Source: Trifolium pratense
Lineage: Eukaryota; Streptophyta; Magnoliopsida; Fabales; Fabaceae
Direction: 5' to 3'
Assembly: GCF_020283565.1 (NCBI RefSeq)
Contig: NC_060063.1
Span: 24,730,777-24,794,776, forward strand
Length of the DNA stretch: 64,000 bases
Shown here: piece by piece, positions 46,086 through 57,995 of the stretch
Position numbering within the stretch: position 1 is the stretch's first letter
Layout of the letters: each line of letters opens with the position of its first letter
The notes under the pieces: model-generated
What the model was told of the DNA's origin: nothing
Seen by the model: the letters and a program-made list of their open reading frames with translations, nothing else
The model's database searches: none
Translations under genes and position numbers: made by a program

Positions 46086-48847
46086 ACCACATTAGCTTTT
46101 CCGGGGTGATAACTCAAATCAAAGTCATAGTCCTTCAAAAATTCGAGCCATCTTCTTTGTCTCATATTCAACTCCTTTTGATCGAATAGATACTTCAAAC
46201 TCTTGTGATCACTAAAGACTTCAAACTTCGATCCATATAAATAATGCCTCCATACTTTCAATGAAAACACAACTGCGGCTAACTCAAGATCGTGTGTCGG
46301 ATAGTTCCTCTCGTGAACCTTCAGTTGTCTCGACGCATACGCTACCACTTGACCTTTTTGCATAAGCACACCTCCTAGTCCCATCTTCGAAGCATCACAA
46401 TACACGACGAAAGACTCGTTAGCATCCGGTAAAATCAACACAGGCGCGGTAGTCAACCTCTTCTTAAGCTCTTGAAAACTTTCCTCGCACTTCCCATCCC
46501 AAACAAACGCTTGATCCTTCCGAGTCAACTGCGTCAAAGGCAAAGCCAACTTCGAAAATCCTTCAATGAATCTCCTATAATAACCAGCCAATCCAAGAAA
46601 ACTTCTTATCTCAGAAACAGACTCCGGCGTTCCCCATTGCAATACGGCATCAACTTTTGCTGGGTCAACCGCTATTCCTCCACTTGAAATCACATGACCA
46701 AGAAAACTTACTTCTTTCAACCAAAATTCACACTTCGACAATTTGGCATACAACTTCTTCTCCTTCAAAACTTGTAAAACAATCCGCAAATGCTCCTTAT
46801 GTTCCTCTTCGGACTTTGAGTAAACTAAAATATCATCGATGAATACTACGACAAACTTGTCCAAGAATGAATGAAAAATCCTATTCATGTACTCCATAAA
46901 AACACCAGGTGCATTGGTCACACCGAAAGGCATCACCGAATATTCATAATGACCGTACCTCGTCCTAAAAGCAGTCTTTGGTATATCTTCCGTTTTCACT
47001 CTAATCTGATGGTATCCGGATCTCAAATCAATCTTACTAAACACGCAAGCTCCAACCAATTGATCCATTAAATCATCTATCCTCGGAAGTGGATATTTAT
47101 TCTTGATCGTCACTTTGTTCAACTGTCGGTAGTCAATACACAACCTCATACTCCCTTCTTTCTTCTTAACCAACAACACAGGTGCACCCCACGGCGATAC
47201 ACTAGGTCGAATAAACTTCTTCTCAAGTAGTTCCTCTAGTTGTTTCTTCAACTCATTCAACTCTGACGCTGACATTCGATACGGTGCCATAGATATCGGA
47301 CTAGTACCAGGTACCAAATCAATCGTAAACTCTACTTCTCTTTTCGGCGGTACATCTGACACGTCTTCCGGAAATACATCGGGAAATTCACAAACAACCG
47401 GTAACTCTTCCATCTTAACTTCACCTTCCATCTTCAAGGATGCAAACAACGCATACACCTCTACAGGTTCCTTCAACGATTCTACTACTTCTTTCTTACT
47501 CATCAAATGCAAACTCTCCTCCGGTTTTGGAAACACAACAGTCTTCTCGCAACAATTGATATGGACTCGATTAAATATCAACCAATTCATACCAAAGATA
47601 ACATCTATTCCACTAAGTTGGATACACACTAGGTCCATTCCAAAGTGTCTACCAAACACGGTTACGGGACAATCACGACATACTAGACGAGTAGTTACAG
47701 AACCATTAGCAGGAGTTTCTATTTCCATACGACCAGACATTACAGACACAGGTATACTAAGACGCTTCATGCAATCAACGGATATAAAAGAATGTGTTGC
47801 TCCCATATCAATAATCGCAATTAAAGGAGTGTTATAGATGAAACACGTACCTCTAATGAGATTATCCCCCTGATCCGCATCATCTCCACTCAAAGCAAAC
47901 ACCTTTCCAATAGTCTTCTTCGGCTTCTTGCACATAGGACTCTTGTGACCCTCTTCACCACAATTGAAGCAAGTCACCTTCACTAGACAAACATTGGACC
48001 TATGTCCCCACTTTCCACAATTAAAACACTTGTCTCCTTTCCCTGGGCATTCATAAGACTTATGGCCCACTTCTCCACACCTATAGCATTGACCGCTACC
48101 TTTCTTCTTTCCACCACTAGCCTCAACAACTTTCTTTCCTTTGTCACCATAGGGCTTCCCACGGTCTTGACCTCTTCCTCTTTTGTCACTCATAGCCTTG
48201 TAGTAGTTAGTCTTGGCTTTTCCATCATCATCACAAATCCTACACTTGTCCACCAAAGTTGCAAAGTCTCGGATTTGAGAAAATCCAATAAGATGCTTGA
48301 TGTCCGGGCGCAACCCACTTTCAAACTTGACACACTTGTCATTCTCAGCTTCCACGGTGTTGTAGTGTGGACTAAACGCACACAGCTCCTCAAACTTCAC
48401 GGAATACTCCGCCACAGACATGTTTCCTTGCTTGAGCTCCATGAACTCCACCACTTTCTTGTTCCTAATATCAGCCGGAAAGTATTTCCTCAAGAACTCT
48501 CCCTTGAACATCTCCCAAGTGATTACCACACCACCAACTCCCATCCTCAGCTTAGCATTCTTCCACCACTTGTTAGCTTCTTCACGAAGTACATAAGTAC
48601 CCAAGGTCAACTTACTCTCCTCGGTACACCTCATAGCCTCAAAGACAATCTCCACTTCCTCTATCCACTTGACAGCAGCCTCCGGAGCATAGCCTCCAGT
48701 GAAAAGCTTCGGATTATGCTTCATGAACCTCTCTAACCTCATCTCATCTTCCCTCCCGGGTTGATGATCTCTAGCCACGATGTTGGTCAAAGTAGCTATC
48801 GCATCTGCCATCTGATTGTGACCTCTACTAGCCATGATCCTGAACAA
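46086..48847 (-). CDS. Gypsy gag-protease-RT-RNase H (first part of the split polyprotein)
   Basis: A single open frame with gag and pol fused. The start may be at 48847 or at the second Met, 48835 (MASRGHNQ). Gag is followed by three CCHC knuckles (about residues 254-305). The protease motif reads [10 protein letters not shown], with Met348 where Ser or Thr is usual. Reverse transcriptase has the active site [11 protein letters not shown], and RNase H has [13 protein letters not shown]. The frame breaks off at a nested insertion after KANVVA; the following residues come from the inserted LTR. Confidence 0.93.
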
Positions 48848-48956
48848 CCAATCAATTCCAAGAACAGACTTAGAAAGGTAATATCAACAGTGTTATCTCT
48901 ACACAAGTTGAATATATGGGCAACTAATCCTAATTGGTTCCACATGAACCGACCTT

Positions 48957-48968
48957 GCTCTGATACCA
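48957..48968 (-). other. Primer-binding site of the gypsy element
   Basis: TGGTATCAGAGC on the minus strand matches the initiator Met tRNA 3' end over 12 bases, four bases inside the 5' LTR. Confidence 0.9.
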
Positions 48969-48972
48969 CTAT

Positions 48973-51077
48973 TGTAACACCCAAACCCCTTAAAGGCGAA
49001 TTTATTGAATATAAATAAATAAAACACTTAAGACAATCTAGGCGTCACATGGTAATAATACAAAATCACGGCATAATTAAAATCATGCTAGCACAGCGGA
49101 GATTTAAGCAAAAACTAACACAATGTATATCATACAATAGTCATAATTGTTCACACAATATCCTTAGACTCTAGGCCATATCAACAAAGGATATTATGTT
49201 TACAACAAAAGATAGGATTAGCAAAGTTAAATATGTCATCACGGGCTTAATACAATCCAATCGAATAACCCGACCCGGTAAATACCTAATCAGAGCAATT
49301 CTATACAACCCATCAAAAGATATACAAAATATATCTAAGGAGTAGTCTAAGCTAAACTCCTCACCAAAAAGCGCACTACCACGAGCACGAACAAACCTCT
49401 AACTCTGATCGGGATCCTCAACCTGAGAATCTGAACCCCCAACGGTCCAGCACATAACACAAAGCATGAGAGTTAGATCACATAATCAAAATATAAGTGT
49501 AAGTAAATTAATAGTTAAACACTTCTTCAATAATCATGCATATATCATACATTCATCCATATTCATCAACAATCTACCGCTCAATTATAAGTACATAAAT
49601 ACAGATAATCGAACACTCACACAATCAATTATCACAATTATCACAATTATCACAATTAGCCAAGTATGTGTCACATATCACTTATCACATAAATGTACAC
49701 ATAACCTAATGCATTCTAATGCGTCAACTTCATGCAATGTCACCCTAGACATATCTAATGCATGTGGTACCGTTTCGTCTTTATTAGAGTATCTCACCTC
49801 TAATATCCGTCTTTATCGGATAAATATAATCCGATATCCGTCTTTATTGGAATATCCAATATACAACAACAAAATTCATGAATGCATGGATATTTTTTCA
49901 TGAATTAACCAACAATTATTTAGCATAAAGCTCGTCATTTACTATGTGGAACACTATCCAACATACGTCATTATTAAGATTAACAAAACCTTAATATTCG
50001 TCATTTACAACTTCACACACGATTAACAATCATATAATGATTAGCAATGAGCATTATAAGCATCAACAAGTGCATAAGAACATAGTTAATCCATGTTATA
50101 AACAATCAATAGCATTTAAAACCATTAAACAACAGTTCAGGTAATACCCCTGCTAACACAGAGTACTCATACTATACCAGAGAACCCCTACTACAAATAA
50201 CAGGTAATACCCCTACTAATACATAAAACCCCTACTATCATGCAAGAACCCCTGCTAGCACATAGAACCCCTACTATCATGCAAGAACTCCTGCTAGCAC
50301 GTAGAACCCCTACTATCATGCAGATGACTCCTGCTAACACAGAGGAAAGAAATCTACTCAAAAATCCAAGTTTGATGTTCTAAATTTCAAATAAGTTTGT
50401 TTTCAAGTGTAACAAACATGTGTAAACACAAAAGGACGGTTCATTTCATAGATCTACATCATAAACATCGAAAAAGTAAGAATTGAACACTTTTACTCAA
50501 AACACTCAAGAACACAAAGTTCTTGAGTTTAATCTGTTATAAAACTCGTTTTTAACCATTATTTTCACTCATTAATCATGTTAAAAGCATGTTAAACATA
50601 TTATGAACCATAGAATCGATTTCCATTAAGAAAATCCATTCAAACTAAAACGAAAATGGGGTGGAGGAAGTTCGGGTGAGGAGAAATCGACATTCTCCCC
50701 TTCCTCGAGTCACCCACGATTATGAAACCTACTCTCATACCTGGATTCGAAGAAAACACGACGAAAATCTCGAATCTCTAGCTTTCTTTATGCCCTAGTT
50801 CCTCTTGTGCTCTCCCTTCTCTCTAAACTCTCAAGAACAAAAGAAAAATGAGTGTTTTCTCTCTCTACCCATGACTATATGGGCGCCCCCACTAGTCCAT
50901 AAGGCCCATCGGGCCTCAAGCCCAATTGGCTTGGCCCAATCACACGTTAACTCACTCTACTCGCTTAATAACTAAAGTACTCGATAAATAACTCAAGTTA
51001 TTAACTTAATTAAAATTCTACGTCAATAAAACATTTTAACACATAAAAACGAATAAATGAAAATTGGGTCGTTACAC
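48973..51077 (-). repeat. 5' LTR of the gypsy element
   Basis: 2105 bp, 20 bp shorter than the 3' LTR because it lacks one minisatellite unit. The remaining differences are scattered substitutions. Confidence 0.93.
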
Positions 51078-51082
51078 TCTGT

Positions 51083-51451
51083 ACAACTTGTAATAGAAAT
51101 AGGAACATATATTGCTTCAAACCTATTTTCAACAGTCTAAATTCTCATAGAGGAAAAGAATTGAACAACCAAGTAGGAGTAAGGGAGGGATCCGGCCACA
51201 CTTAACCACCTTGCGTGGTCACACACACACCTTTTATTTTCTGTCATTTAAATTCAGTATTTTATTTCCTGCATTTTACTAAATTACCCGCAAAGAGACC
51301 TTTCAAAACAAACAGAGCGAAGACAACTACTATATTCCTAAGTGAAAGTAGTAACCTTGACACATTCCCTGTGGAGAACGATACACTTATCACTTTATTA
51401 CTTGGTAGCGATTCTGTGCACTTGCAGAACCACCGTCAAGGGTGTATAGTA
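51083..51451 (+). repeat. Outer Ty3-type LTR, right part
   Basis: This continues the LTR broken at 34173. Joining GGCTCTG on the left to TACAACTTG on the right removes one CTCTG copy. The part ends near CACCGTCA, after sequence typical of LTR 3' ends (GTAGCGATTCTGTGCAC-like, near 51405-51425). The exact end is uncertain. Confidence 0.55.
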
Positions 51452-51525
51452 CTATTATATAGATTAAATCAATCTAAAGGTAAATAAATATTGGTCCAAG
51501 ATGGACCATTCTTTTTATTGGTCCA

Positions 51526-51759
51526 TGTTAAGAATATAGATAATTAGTTAGAGTTTCCAAAAGTTAGTTAGAGTTTTCATTAGTTTGTTATAGTTTGTTA
51601 TTAGGTGGTTAGTTAGTTAACACCAAAATTGCTCTATATAAGAGCCACCACTGTGCTATTTTCACCATCTTTTATCAAATATGAATCCTTATGATTTTTA
51701 CTATCTTGAAGACTTTCTAAAATTTTCTCCATTTTCTTCAAACCATTGAAATCTTAACA
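51526..51759. mobile_element. Solo LTR (copia-like), 234 bp, with GTCCA duplication
   Basis: It starts TGTTAAGAAT and ends AATCTTAACA, with GTCCA at 51521-51525 and 51760-51764. A TATA-like CTATATAAGAG lies near 51633. No internal region remains, so it arose by recombination between two LTRs. Confidence 0.8.
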
Positions 51760-51764
51760 GTCCA

Positions 51765-51996
51765 TTTTATACAGACCCTATGTTATGACTGAGAAAATTG
51801 AGTTGGAAGTTTCAGATACTATTTAAAAATTTGCATTGGTGATGTTGTAGTGCCCATGATATATCTTTTAGTACAATGCTAGAATTGAAATGTTGATTGT
51901 TTCACCGTAAACTAAAGTTAACTACCTTCAAATTTGAGTAAATTCCACTTATGATTGATGGAGTAAACTTTGGAAACTTGGTGTTGTCCTGTTATG
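51765..51996. other. Short non-coding spacer
   Basis: No gene or recognisable repeat seen between the solo LTR and the inverted repeat at 51997. Confidence 0.3.
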
Positions 51997-52225
51997 TTCC
52001 AAAGTAGTTGTTTGACAATATAGGGCCAATATGAGACCATTAAATTCAGTATATGAGGTCTTAGTATAGGATTAGAACACACGATATTTTCTACCTTACA
52101 GAGTTGCTTCTGGGTAAGTGATTAGTTTTAGGCACACGTGACAGCTTATGACACACGGAGTGACCTGGGTAATGATACCAAAATTTAAATGAATCGCTCT
52201 ATATTGTCAAACAACTACTTTGGAA
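51997..52225. repeat. Perfect 26-bp inverted repeat flanking a scrap of outer gypsy LTR
   Basis: Arms are 51997-52022 and 52200-52225. The enclosed part (from TAGGGCCAATATGAGACC) matches 33950-34110 of the outer Ty3 LTR with small changes. Confidence 0.85.
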
Positions 52226-52285
52226 GCATGGGATTCTATGGTATGATCTTTTGACCTGAAACCTAGACTTTAGTAGCATGGGATT

Positions 52286-53276
52286 TGTTGGTGTTTTGAT
52301 TGGCTACATTTTGCAAAAGCCAACCAGCCAGATGCTGGATTGAGGTGCTGTAGCATTATAGTACAGCATCCTGATACTCTGTTTTTAGTGCAGAATTTTT
52401 ATTTCAAATCTCAATCAAGATTTGCTGCAATTATACATTCAAGCACGTGCGCCTGGGCAAAACGAGCCTTGCTCAGCAAGTTTTATTGAAGTCGGTCAAA
52501 GGAAAGTTATTTAAAACAAAAATATAATTATATTATATTTTTGGCGTTTTTTTTGTTTGGTACAACATGAAACAAACAAATTATATTTTTGAAATTAATT
52601 TAGGGTTGGGCCGCAATTCTCACAGCTGTACATGTCTGAAGACCTAACTTGGACATCAAGACAATTGAAGACTATAAATATGTGAAGCCTCAAGGGTTTA
52701 CAACTCGTGTATTCTAAACCTTGTATTACAAAAGTGTGCGTTTTTAAGGTTTAGTGTATGTGTCTTTTGTGAGCCTTTCTTGTGTCACTTTGATGCAAAT
52801 TTAGGACTGGGTTTTGGTTGTTAATTGTAAACGACTCCTAAGCTTTGAAGTACGGAGTTCGTGTGTGTGATTCACTCATAAGCTTTTAAGCAAGAGTGTG
52901 GTCTAGTTTCTAGGAGAGTGTCTCCATCTTGATTATTATTATTGACAGCAACATGGTACGTGTTGTTAGAGGGAATTTGGGACGGGGTCTCATTATCTAA
53001 GAGGTTCTTAGGTAGGATTGCACGGGTAGTGTCTAGGTGATAAGTCAAGTACCGGGTGTTGGTCAAGGGCTTTGAACTAGAGCTATTATAGTGGATTCAT
53101 TCCTGGATTGGTATCCCCTAGAGTAGGTGACGTTGCACTGAACTGAGTTAACAATTATCTGTGTTATTTATTGTTCTGCAATTTATTTATTTATTTACTG
53201 TGTTCTGCGACTGTGTTGCTGCAACGTATGCTATAGCATCTAGTGCAGCATTGTGTTTACTGCGTGCCAGATTTCA
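52286..53276 (+). repeat. LTR of a SIRE-like copia element (plus strand)
   Basis: 991 bp from TGTTGGTGTTTTG to GATTTCA, with a TATA box at 52673-52680 (TATAAATA). A primer-binding site follows at 53278-53290 (TTGGCATCAGAGC). Being 5' of gag, it is the 5' LTR. The 3' LTR is outside the window. Confidence 0.8.
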
Positions 53277-53328
53277 ATTGGCATCAGAGCAGGCACCCTT
53301 TCTGGTTATAGGGTGAGCTCCAGGGAAA

Positions 53329-54690
53329 ATGTCTGGCAACGTGGACAAAGAAGGAGGGCTTGTAAGCAGACCACCGCTTCTCGTTGGTATCTCAAACTAT
53401 GATTATTGGAAATCACGCATGATTGCTTTCCTAAAATCTATGGATAGCAAAACTTGGAAAGCCGTTCTGAAAGGATGGGACCCCCCTGTCGTCATGGACA
53501 AAGATGGAAAGCCAACACTTGAACTAAAAGCTGAGGAGGAATGGACTAAAGAGGAAGATGAGCTTGCTTTGGGAAATTCAAGAGCACTATATGCATTATA
53601 CAATGGGGTAGACAAACACATCTTCAAACTGATCAAAAAATGCGTCTCAGCAAAGCAAGCTTGGAAGATTCTTGAAAATGTTCATGAAGGTACTTCTAAG
53701 GTAAAGATGTCTAAGTTACAGATTCTTACTACTCAGTTTGAAAATCTACGTATGAAGGATGAGGAAACGATTCAAGATTTTCATATGACTATTCTAGATT
53801 ATGATAATCAATTTGACTCCTTGGGAGAGAAAATTCCCGAAGAAAAGTTAGTAAGGAAAATGCTCAGATCTCTTCCAAAGATATGAAAGTCACAGCTATG
53901 GAAGAAGCCAAAGACATATCTCAGATGAAGCTGGATGAACTAGTTGGGTCACTCCAAACTTATGAAAGTACTGCTAATGGAAGAGGTGAAAAGAAAAATA
54001 AGAGTATTGCCTTCTCTTCTAAAAACAATGAAGATGAACTGGAGGATGAAGAAGAACATAATGAAAGCATCTCTGAGGCCATGGTGTTATTGGGAAAACA
54101 ATTTAACAAAGTGCTGAAACGAATGGACAAGAGACCCAGATCAAATTTCAAAAATAATGCTCCAGGCACTATGCGCAGCAATGAAAACCAAGGAAAACAA
54201 AGGAGTGATGAAAAACCAAGCTTAAACAGGAACATTCGATGCCATGAATGTGAAGGATATGGTCACATTAGACCTGAATGTCCAACATATCAGAAGAGAG
54301 CAAAGAAAGGGCTAACTGCCAGTTGGTCTGAGGATGATGATTCAGAAGATGATACAACATCTGTAACTGCTAAACATATCTCAGTCTTAACAGGTATTGT
54401 TACATCTGATACAAAATCTTATGATGGAGAGGTAACCTATGAAGAACTTGCTGAGTCTTACAGAGAGCTCTGTCTTAAGAGTGAAGAAATATGCAGGGTC
54501 ATTGAGAAACAAAAGGTAACCATCAATGAATTAAAAGCAGAAAAATTTGAAAATATATCAAAAATGGAGGAGCTTCAAAAGAAAGTAAACTGCCTATCCT
54601 CTGATCTTGAAGAAGCTAATGGAGTCATTGAAAAATTGAATGCTGACATTTGGCGACTAAGAAAGTTCTTTGACATGCTGTATATGAAGG
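53329..54690 (+). pseudogene. SIRE-like copia gag, frameshifted and cut by another element
   Basis: The start at 53329 (MSGNVDKEGG) leads into a copia gag domain (YDYWKSRMIAFLKS). The frame shifts at about 53878-53886, where about 7 bases seem to be missing after RSLPK. It continues in the second frame with a CCHC knuckle CHECEGYGHIRPEC (about 54238-54279) and a coiled-coil region. It stops at 54690 because the minus-strand element begins there. Protease and polymerase of this copy are not in the window. Confidence 0.85.
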
Positions 54691-55735
54691 TGTGAAAACA
54701 CAAGAAGGGGGGGTTGAATTGTGTTTTAGCCAAGTTTAAAACTTTTCCAAGTTCTTAAATTAACTACAACTGCAGCGGATAAGTAACACAATAAAGCAAG
54801 ATAAAGAGAGACAGATCACACAAGCAATTTATACTGGTTCCTCTCACAAAACGAGAGTAGTCCAGTCCCCTTGCACTTCCAAGAGATTTCACTATAATCA
54901 CACAAGATTACAACTGCTCAAGCACACAAGCAAGAGACTTCACTACAATGCTCAAGCACACAAGCTTAAGACTTCTCAAGTACTAATGTAATGGAATAAT
55001 AGAATGAATACAACAACTCTTAATCAGAACCTAGATGAACAAATACTAAATATTTGAACTAAGAGTGCAAAAACACAATACAGAGGTTCAGAGATTGTAT
55101 ATGAAAATTCAGAGTTTGTTAGTGCGCGTGAATAATCCTTGATAATTATTACAACTGATTCTTCTAGTATATATATATAACTAGAAAAGAGTCGTTGCAA
55201 AGAAGACCGTTGAAGAGATAACCTTTTGTCTTCAAGCATCCTGTCTTGATGCAGTTTGGTTGTATCTAAAACTGAGTAAGAGTTTCAGACACTTTGACCA
55301 CTGCAGAGAAGACTTTCCTTATTCAGCTAACAAGTCTGATGACCCACGTTCTCAAGAGTGGACAGACAAAATGAGAGTAGCTGTTCTGATCAGGCTTGAA
55401 AGGTCCTTTTCTTCATTGGTAGAAGAGTTGACTTGCAAAAGAGAATCTTTACAGACTTCAAGAAAATCATCAGAGTTTGATGAAGCTTAGACCTTAAGAA
55501 GTTCTGAAGACTTCATCATCTGAAGATTGCAGCTTCTGAACTTCAACATCTTCTGAACGCTTGCGAACTTCTGAATATCTTATCTTCTGATCTCTTATTC
55601 AGAGTTTATTTGCATCTAAGTCCTGCATACTTAAATTAAATTTTTAGTCCTTCCAATTGTTTATTAATACTTTGTTATCATCAAAACCTTAATAGATTTA
55701 GGGGCAAACATTTTTAAATCAATTTTGTTCCAACA
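54691..55735 (-). repeat. 3' LTR of the minus-strand SIRE-like element
   Basis: 1045 bp, TGTTGGAAC...TTTTCACA on the minus strand, preceded by the purine tract AAAAAGGGGGAGAT. A TATA-like run lies near 55168-55181. Confidence 0.85.
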
Positions 55736-56367
55736 ATCTCCCCCTTTTTGATGATGACAAACATAAGTATTAATTGACAATTGTTGTTAAATTAAGGCTT
55801 AACTACACATTTGGTCCCTTCTGAGTAAGTGTTTCAGATACTTTGACTACTGCAGAGTAGACTTTCCTTATTCAGCTAACAAGTCTGAAGACCCACGTTC
55901 TCAAGTGAGGACAGACAAAACGAGAGTAGCTGAACTGATCAGGCTTGAAAGGTCCTTTTCTTCATTGGTAGAAGAGTTGACTTGCAAAGGGAATCTTCAC
56001 AGCTTTCAAGAATATCTTCAGAGGTTGATGACGCTTTAGTCACTCAAGAAGTTCTGAACACTTCATCATCTGAAGGTTGTAACTTCTGAAGTCCAACATC
56101 TTCTGAGCGCTTGTGATCTTCTGAATTCACATCCTCTGAGCTTTACTCAGAGCTTATCTGATGCTTATATCTGCGCACTTAAAATAAATTTTTAGTCCTT
56201 CCAATTGTTTATTAATACTTTGTTATCATCAAAACCTTAATAGTTTTAGGGGCAAACACTTTTAAATCAATTTTGTTCCAACAATCTCCCCTTTTTGATG
56301 ATGACAAACATAAGTATTAATTGACAATTGTTGTTAAATTAAGGCTTAACTACACATTTGGTCCCTT
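55272..56367. repeat. Imperfect tandem duplication of about 548 bp (LTR edge plus 3' untranslated part)
   Basis: Unit 1 is 55272-55820 and unit 2 is 55821-56367. Both start CTGAGTAAG and contain the LTR edge and purine tract. Both end in ACACATTTGGTCCCTT, the first bases of the MITE at 56343. The units differ at scattered positions. Confidence 0.85.
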
Positions 56368-56685
56368 ACGTTTATTTTAGGTTTCAATTTAGTCCCTTAC
56401 GTTTAAAAAGTATCAATTTGGTCCCTTATGTTTATTTTAGGTTTCAAGTTAGTCCTTTCTGTTAGTTTTGTCACTAACACCGTTTGAACAGTACACGTGT
56501 CAGCGTGTCCAAGTGCCACGTGTTAGTCCACATATGCAAATTGACTGCCACATGTGACAAAATTGACGGAAAGGACTAACTTGAAACCTAAAATAAACGT
56601 AAGGGACCAAATTGATACTTTTTAAACGTAAGGGACCAAATTGAAACCTAAAATAAACGTAAGGGACCAAATGTATAGTTAAGCC
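56343..56685. mobile_element. Mutator-type foldback MITE with 9-bp target-site duplication
   Basis: It starts GGCTTAACTACACATTTGG and ends with its inverse (GTTAAGCC), with inner repeats of GGTCCCTTACGTTTA. TTAAATTAA flanks it at 56334-56342 and 56686-56694. Confidence 0.85.
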
Positions 56686-56694
56686 TTAAATTAA

Positions 56695-57235
56695 CTTATC
56701 ATGTTTCTCTTAGGTTTATGAGGTTTGCAAGCTCCCCCTAAGATTGATACTCCATAAAGCCTAAGCTTTAAGTTTTATCCATGATATTTTAATTTAGTAT
56801 AAGATTAAGATAGTTTGGAATAAACAAATTTCATATCTTTCTTCAGAGTGAGAGGTCTGCAAGCTCTCCCCCTAAGTCTCATAAGGCTAAGTTAAAATTG
56901 CACTTTTAACTTATCCTTACTTATGAAATTTATTTCAGTTTCAACTTACTTAGTCTCCACATTGAAATACGTAAAACAACTTAGAAAAGAAACAACTTTT
57001 AACTTAGTCAAATAAAAGCGTGGTTTCAGCTTTGAAACTTATCACTTATCAATTAATGCATAACCTACTCCCCCTTTTGTCATTATCAAAAAGTAAAAAA
57101 ATTTAGAAAACCAAGACAGTCAAAGAAGGAAATTGGTTGTTACAAAGGTGAATTTATTTCAAAAAGCGAAAACCAAAGCGCCAAAAACGCTATGAAAGAG
57201 AACTTGGTTGACAAACATTCTTCACACTAAAAAAA
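56695..57235. other. 3' non-coding part of the SIRE-like element
   Basis: Repeated short stretches with CTCCCCCTAAG-type runs (near 56733, 56865 and 57070) resemble extra polypurine tracts of the minus strand. No coding region seen. Confidence 0.45.
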
Positions 57236-57236
57236 A

Positions 57237-57244
57237 TATAAATA
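57237..57244 (+). promoter_or_regulatory. TATA box upstream of the antisense ORF
   Basis: TATAAATA lies 26 bases before the ATG at 57270. Confidence 0.45.
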
Positions 57245-57269
57245 GTATATCAAGAGAAAGTGAAGAAGA

Positions 57270-57506
57270 ATGAAAAGATTCAGTGCTCGAATTGCTGAAT
57301 TTCGCAGAAGAAAAGAAGAGCGCGAGAAAGAAGAACAAGAGAAAGAAGAAGAAGAGAAAACACCACAAGAAGCTGAGATCATAGTCATCTCTTCAGACTT
57401 TGAGTCTGAGGAGGATGAAATTGATGCTGATTATGCAGAGTATCTGGCCGGCTATGTTCTTGAGGAGGAACAAGAAGAAGAAAAAGAAGAAAATCACAAC
57501 CCATAA
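57270..57506 (+). CDS. Small acidic protein, antisense within the SIRE-like element
   Basis: A 78-residue frame on the strand opposite to the element genes. It starts MKRFSARIAEFRRRKEER, then becomes a charged E/K-rich coiled-coil-like stretch and an acidic tail. It is preceded by a TATA box (57237-57244) 26 bases upstream and followed by AATAAA (57634-57639), so it looks like a small transcription unit. In frame after the stop at 57504-57506 a further acidic stretch is open to about 57574, so a longer ancestral form is likely. The function is unknown; I do not recognise a family. Confidence 0.5.
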   Translation: MKRFSARIAEFRRRKEEREKEEQEKEEEEKTPQEAEIIVISSDFESEEDEIDADYAEYLAGYVLEEEQEEEKEENHNP

Positions 57507-57633
57507 CCCATTGAAATATCCTCAGATGATGCTGAGCAGAAATCTGAGATTTCTTCTGAGAATCACTCTGAGTAGGATTAGGTTGTTTTGTTTCTTTTTC
57601 TTTTCACCAATGTACTCTACATTTTCAGTTTAT

Positions 57634-57639
57634 CAATAA
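57634..57639 (+). terminator. Poly(A) signal after the antisense ORF
   Basis: AATAAA about 130 bases after the stop codon at 57504-57506, in T-rich sequence. Confidence 0.4.
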
Positions 57640-57995
57640 AAGTTTCTTTTAAAATAGTTCTTGTGTTTTTATTTTCTTGACTAATAAAATAACTGAGGTA
57701 AACCATAAATAAACATTCAAAGAGAATATAACATGTCAACTAAATAACCAACTGGAAATTTAACATAAAAAAAATTGTTCAGATGATTAGACATAAACAT
57801 AAAACCATAAGCAATAAAAATGTGCATAGAATCCTAAGGTTTTTGAAGAAAGGCTAAGAGTATGTCGAATTTGTCATTCAGAGAGCCCACGTTGGAAACT
57901 AGGTCGTCAACCTTAGACTCCAAAGTCAGTTGAGCTGTCCTTTGCCTTTCTAGACCTTCTTGTTGTTGCCTCAGAGCTTCTTGAAGAGTCTTCAG

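Larger units (their letters stand above)
34174..51077 (-). mobile_element. Ty3-gypsy retrotransposon (chromodomain type) containing a nested element
   Basis: LTRs are 34174-36298 (2125 bp) and 48973-51077 (2105 bp), TGTAAC...GTTACA. CTCTG is duplicated at 34169-34173 and 51078-51082. The primer-binding site for initiator Met tRNA is at 48957-48968 and the purine tract AAGGAGGGTAGAGT abuts the 3' LTR. Domain order gag, protease, reverse transcriptase, RNase H, integrase, plus a chromodomain-like C-terminus, fits the Tekay/Del-type Ty3 group. Without the 8.2-kb insertion it would be about 8.7 kb. The two LTRs differ by several substitutions and a 20-bp repeat unit, so it is older than the element nested in it. 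Confidence 0.95.

Noticed and set aside
48002..48736. 244-residue open frame on the plus strand
   Set aside because: Antisense shadow of gypsy gag.
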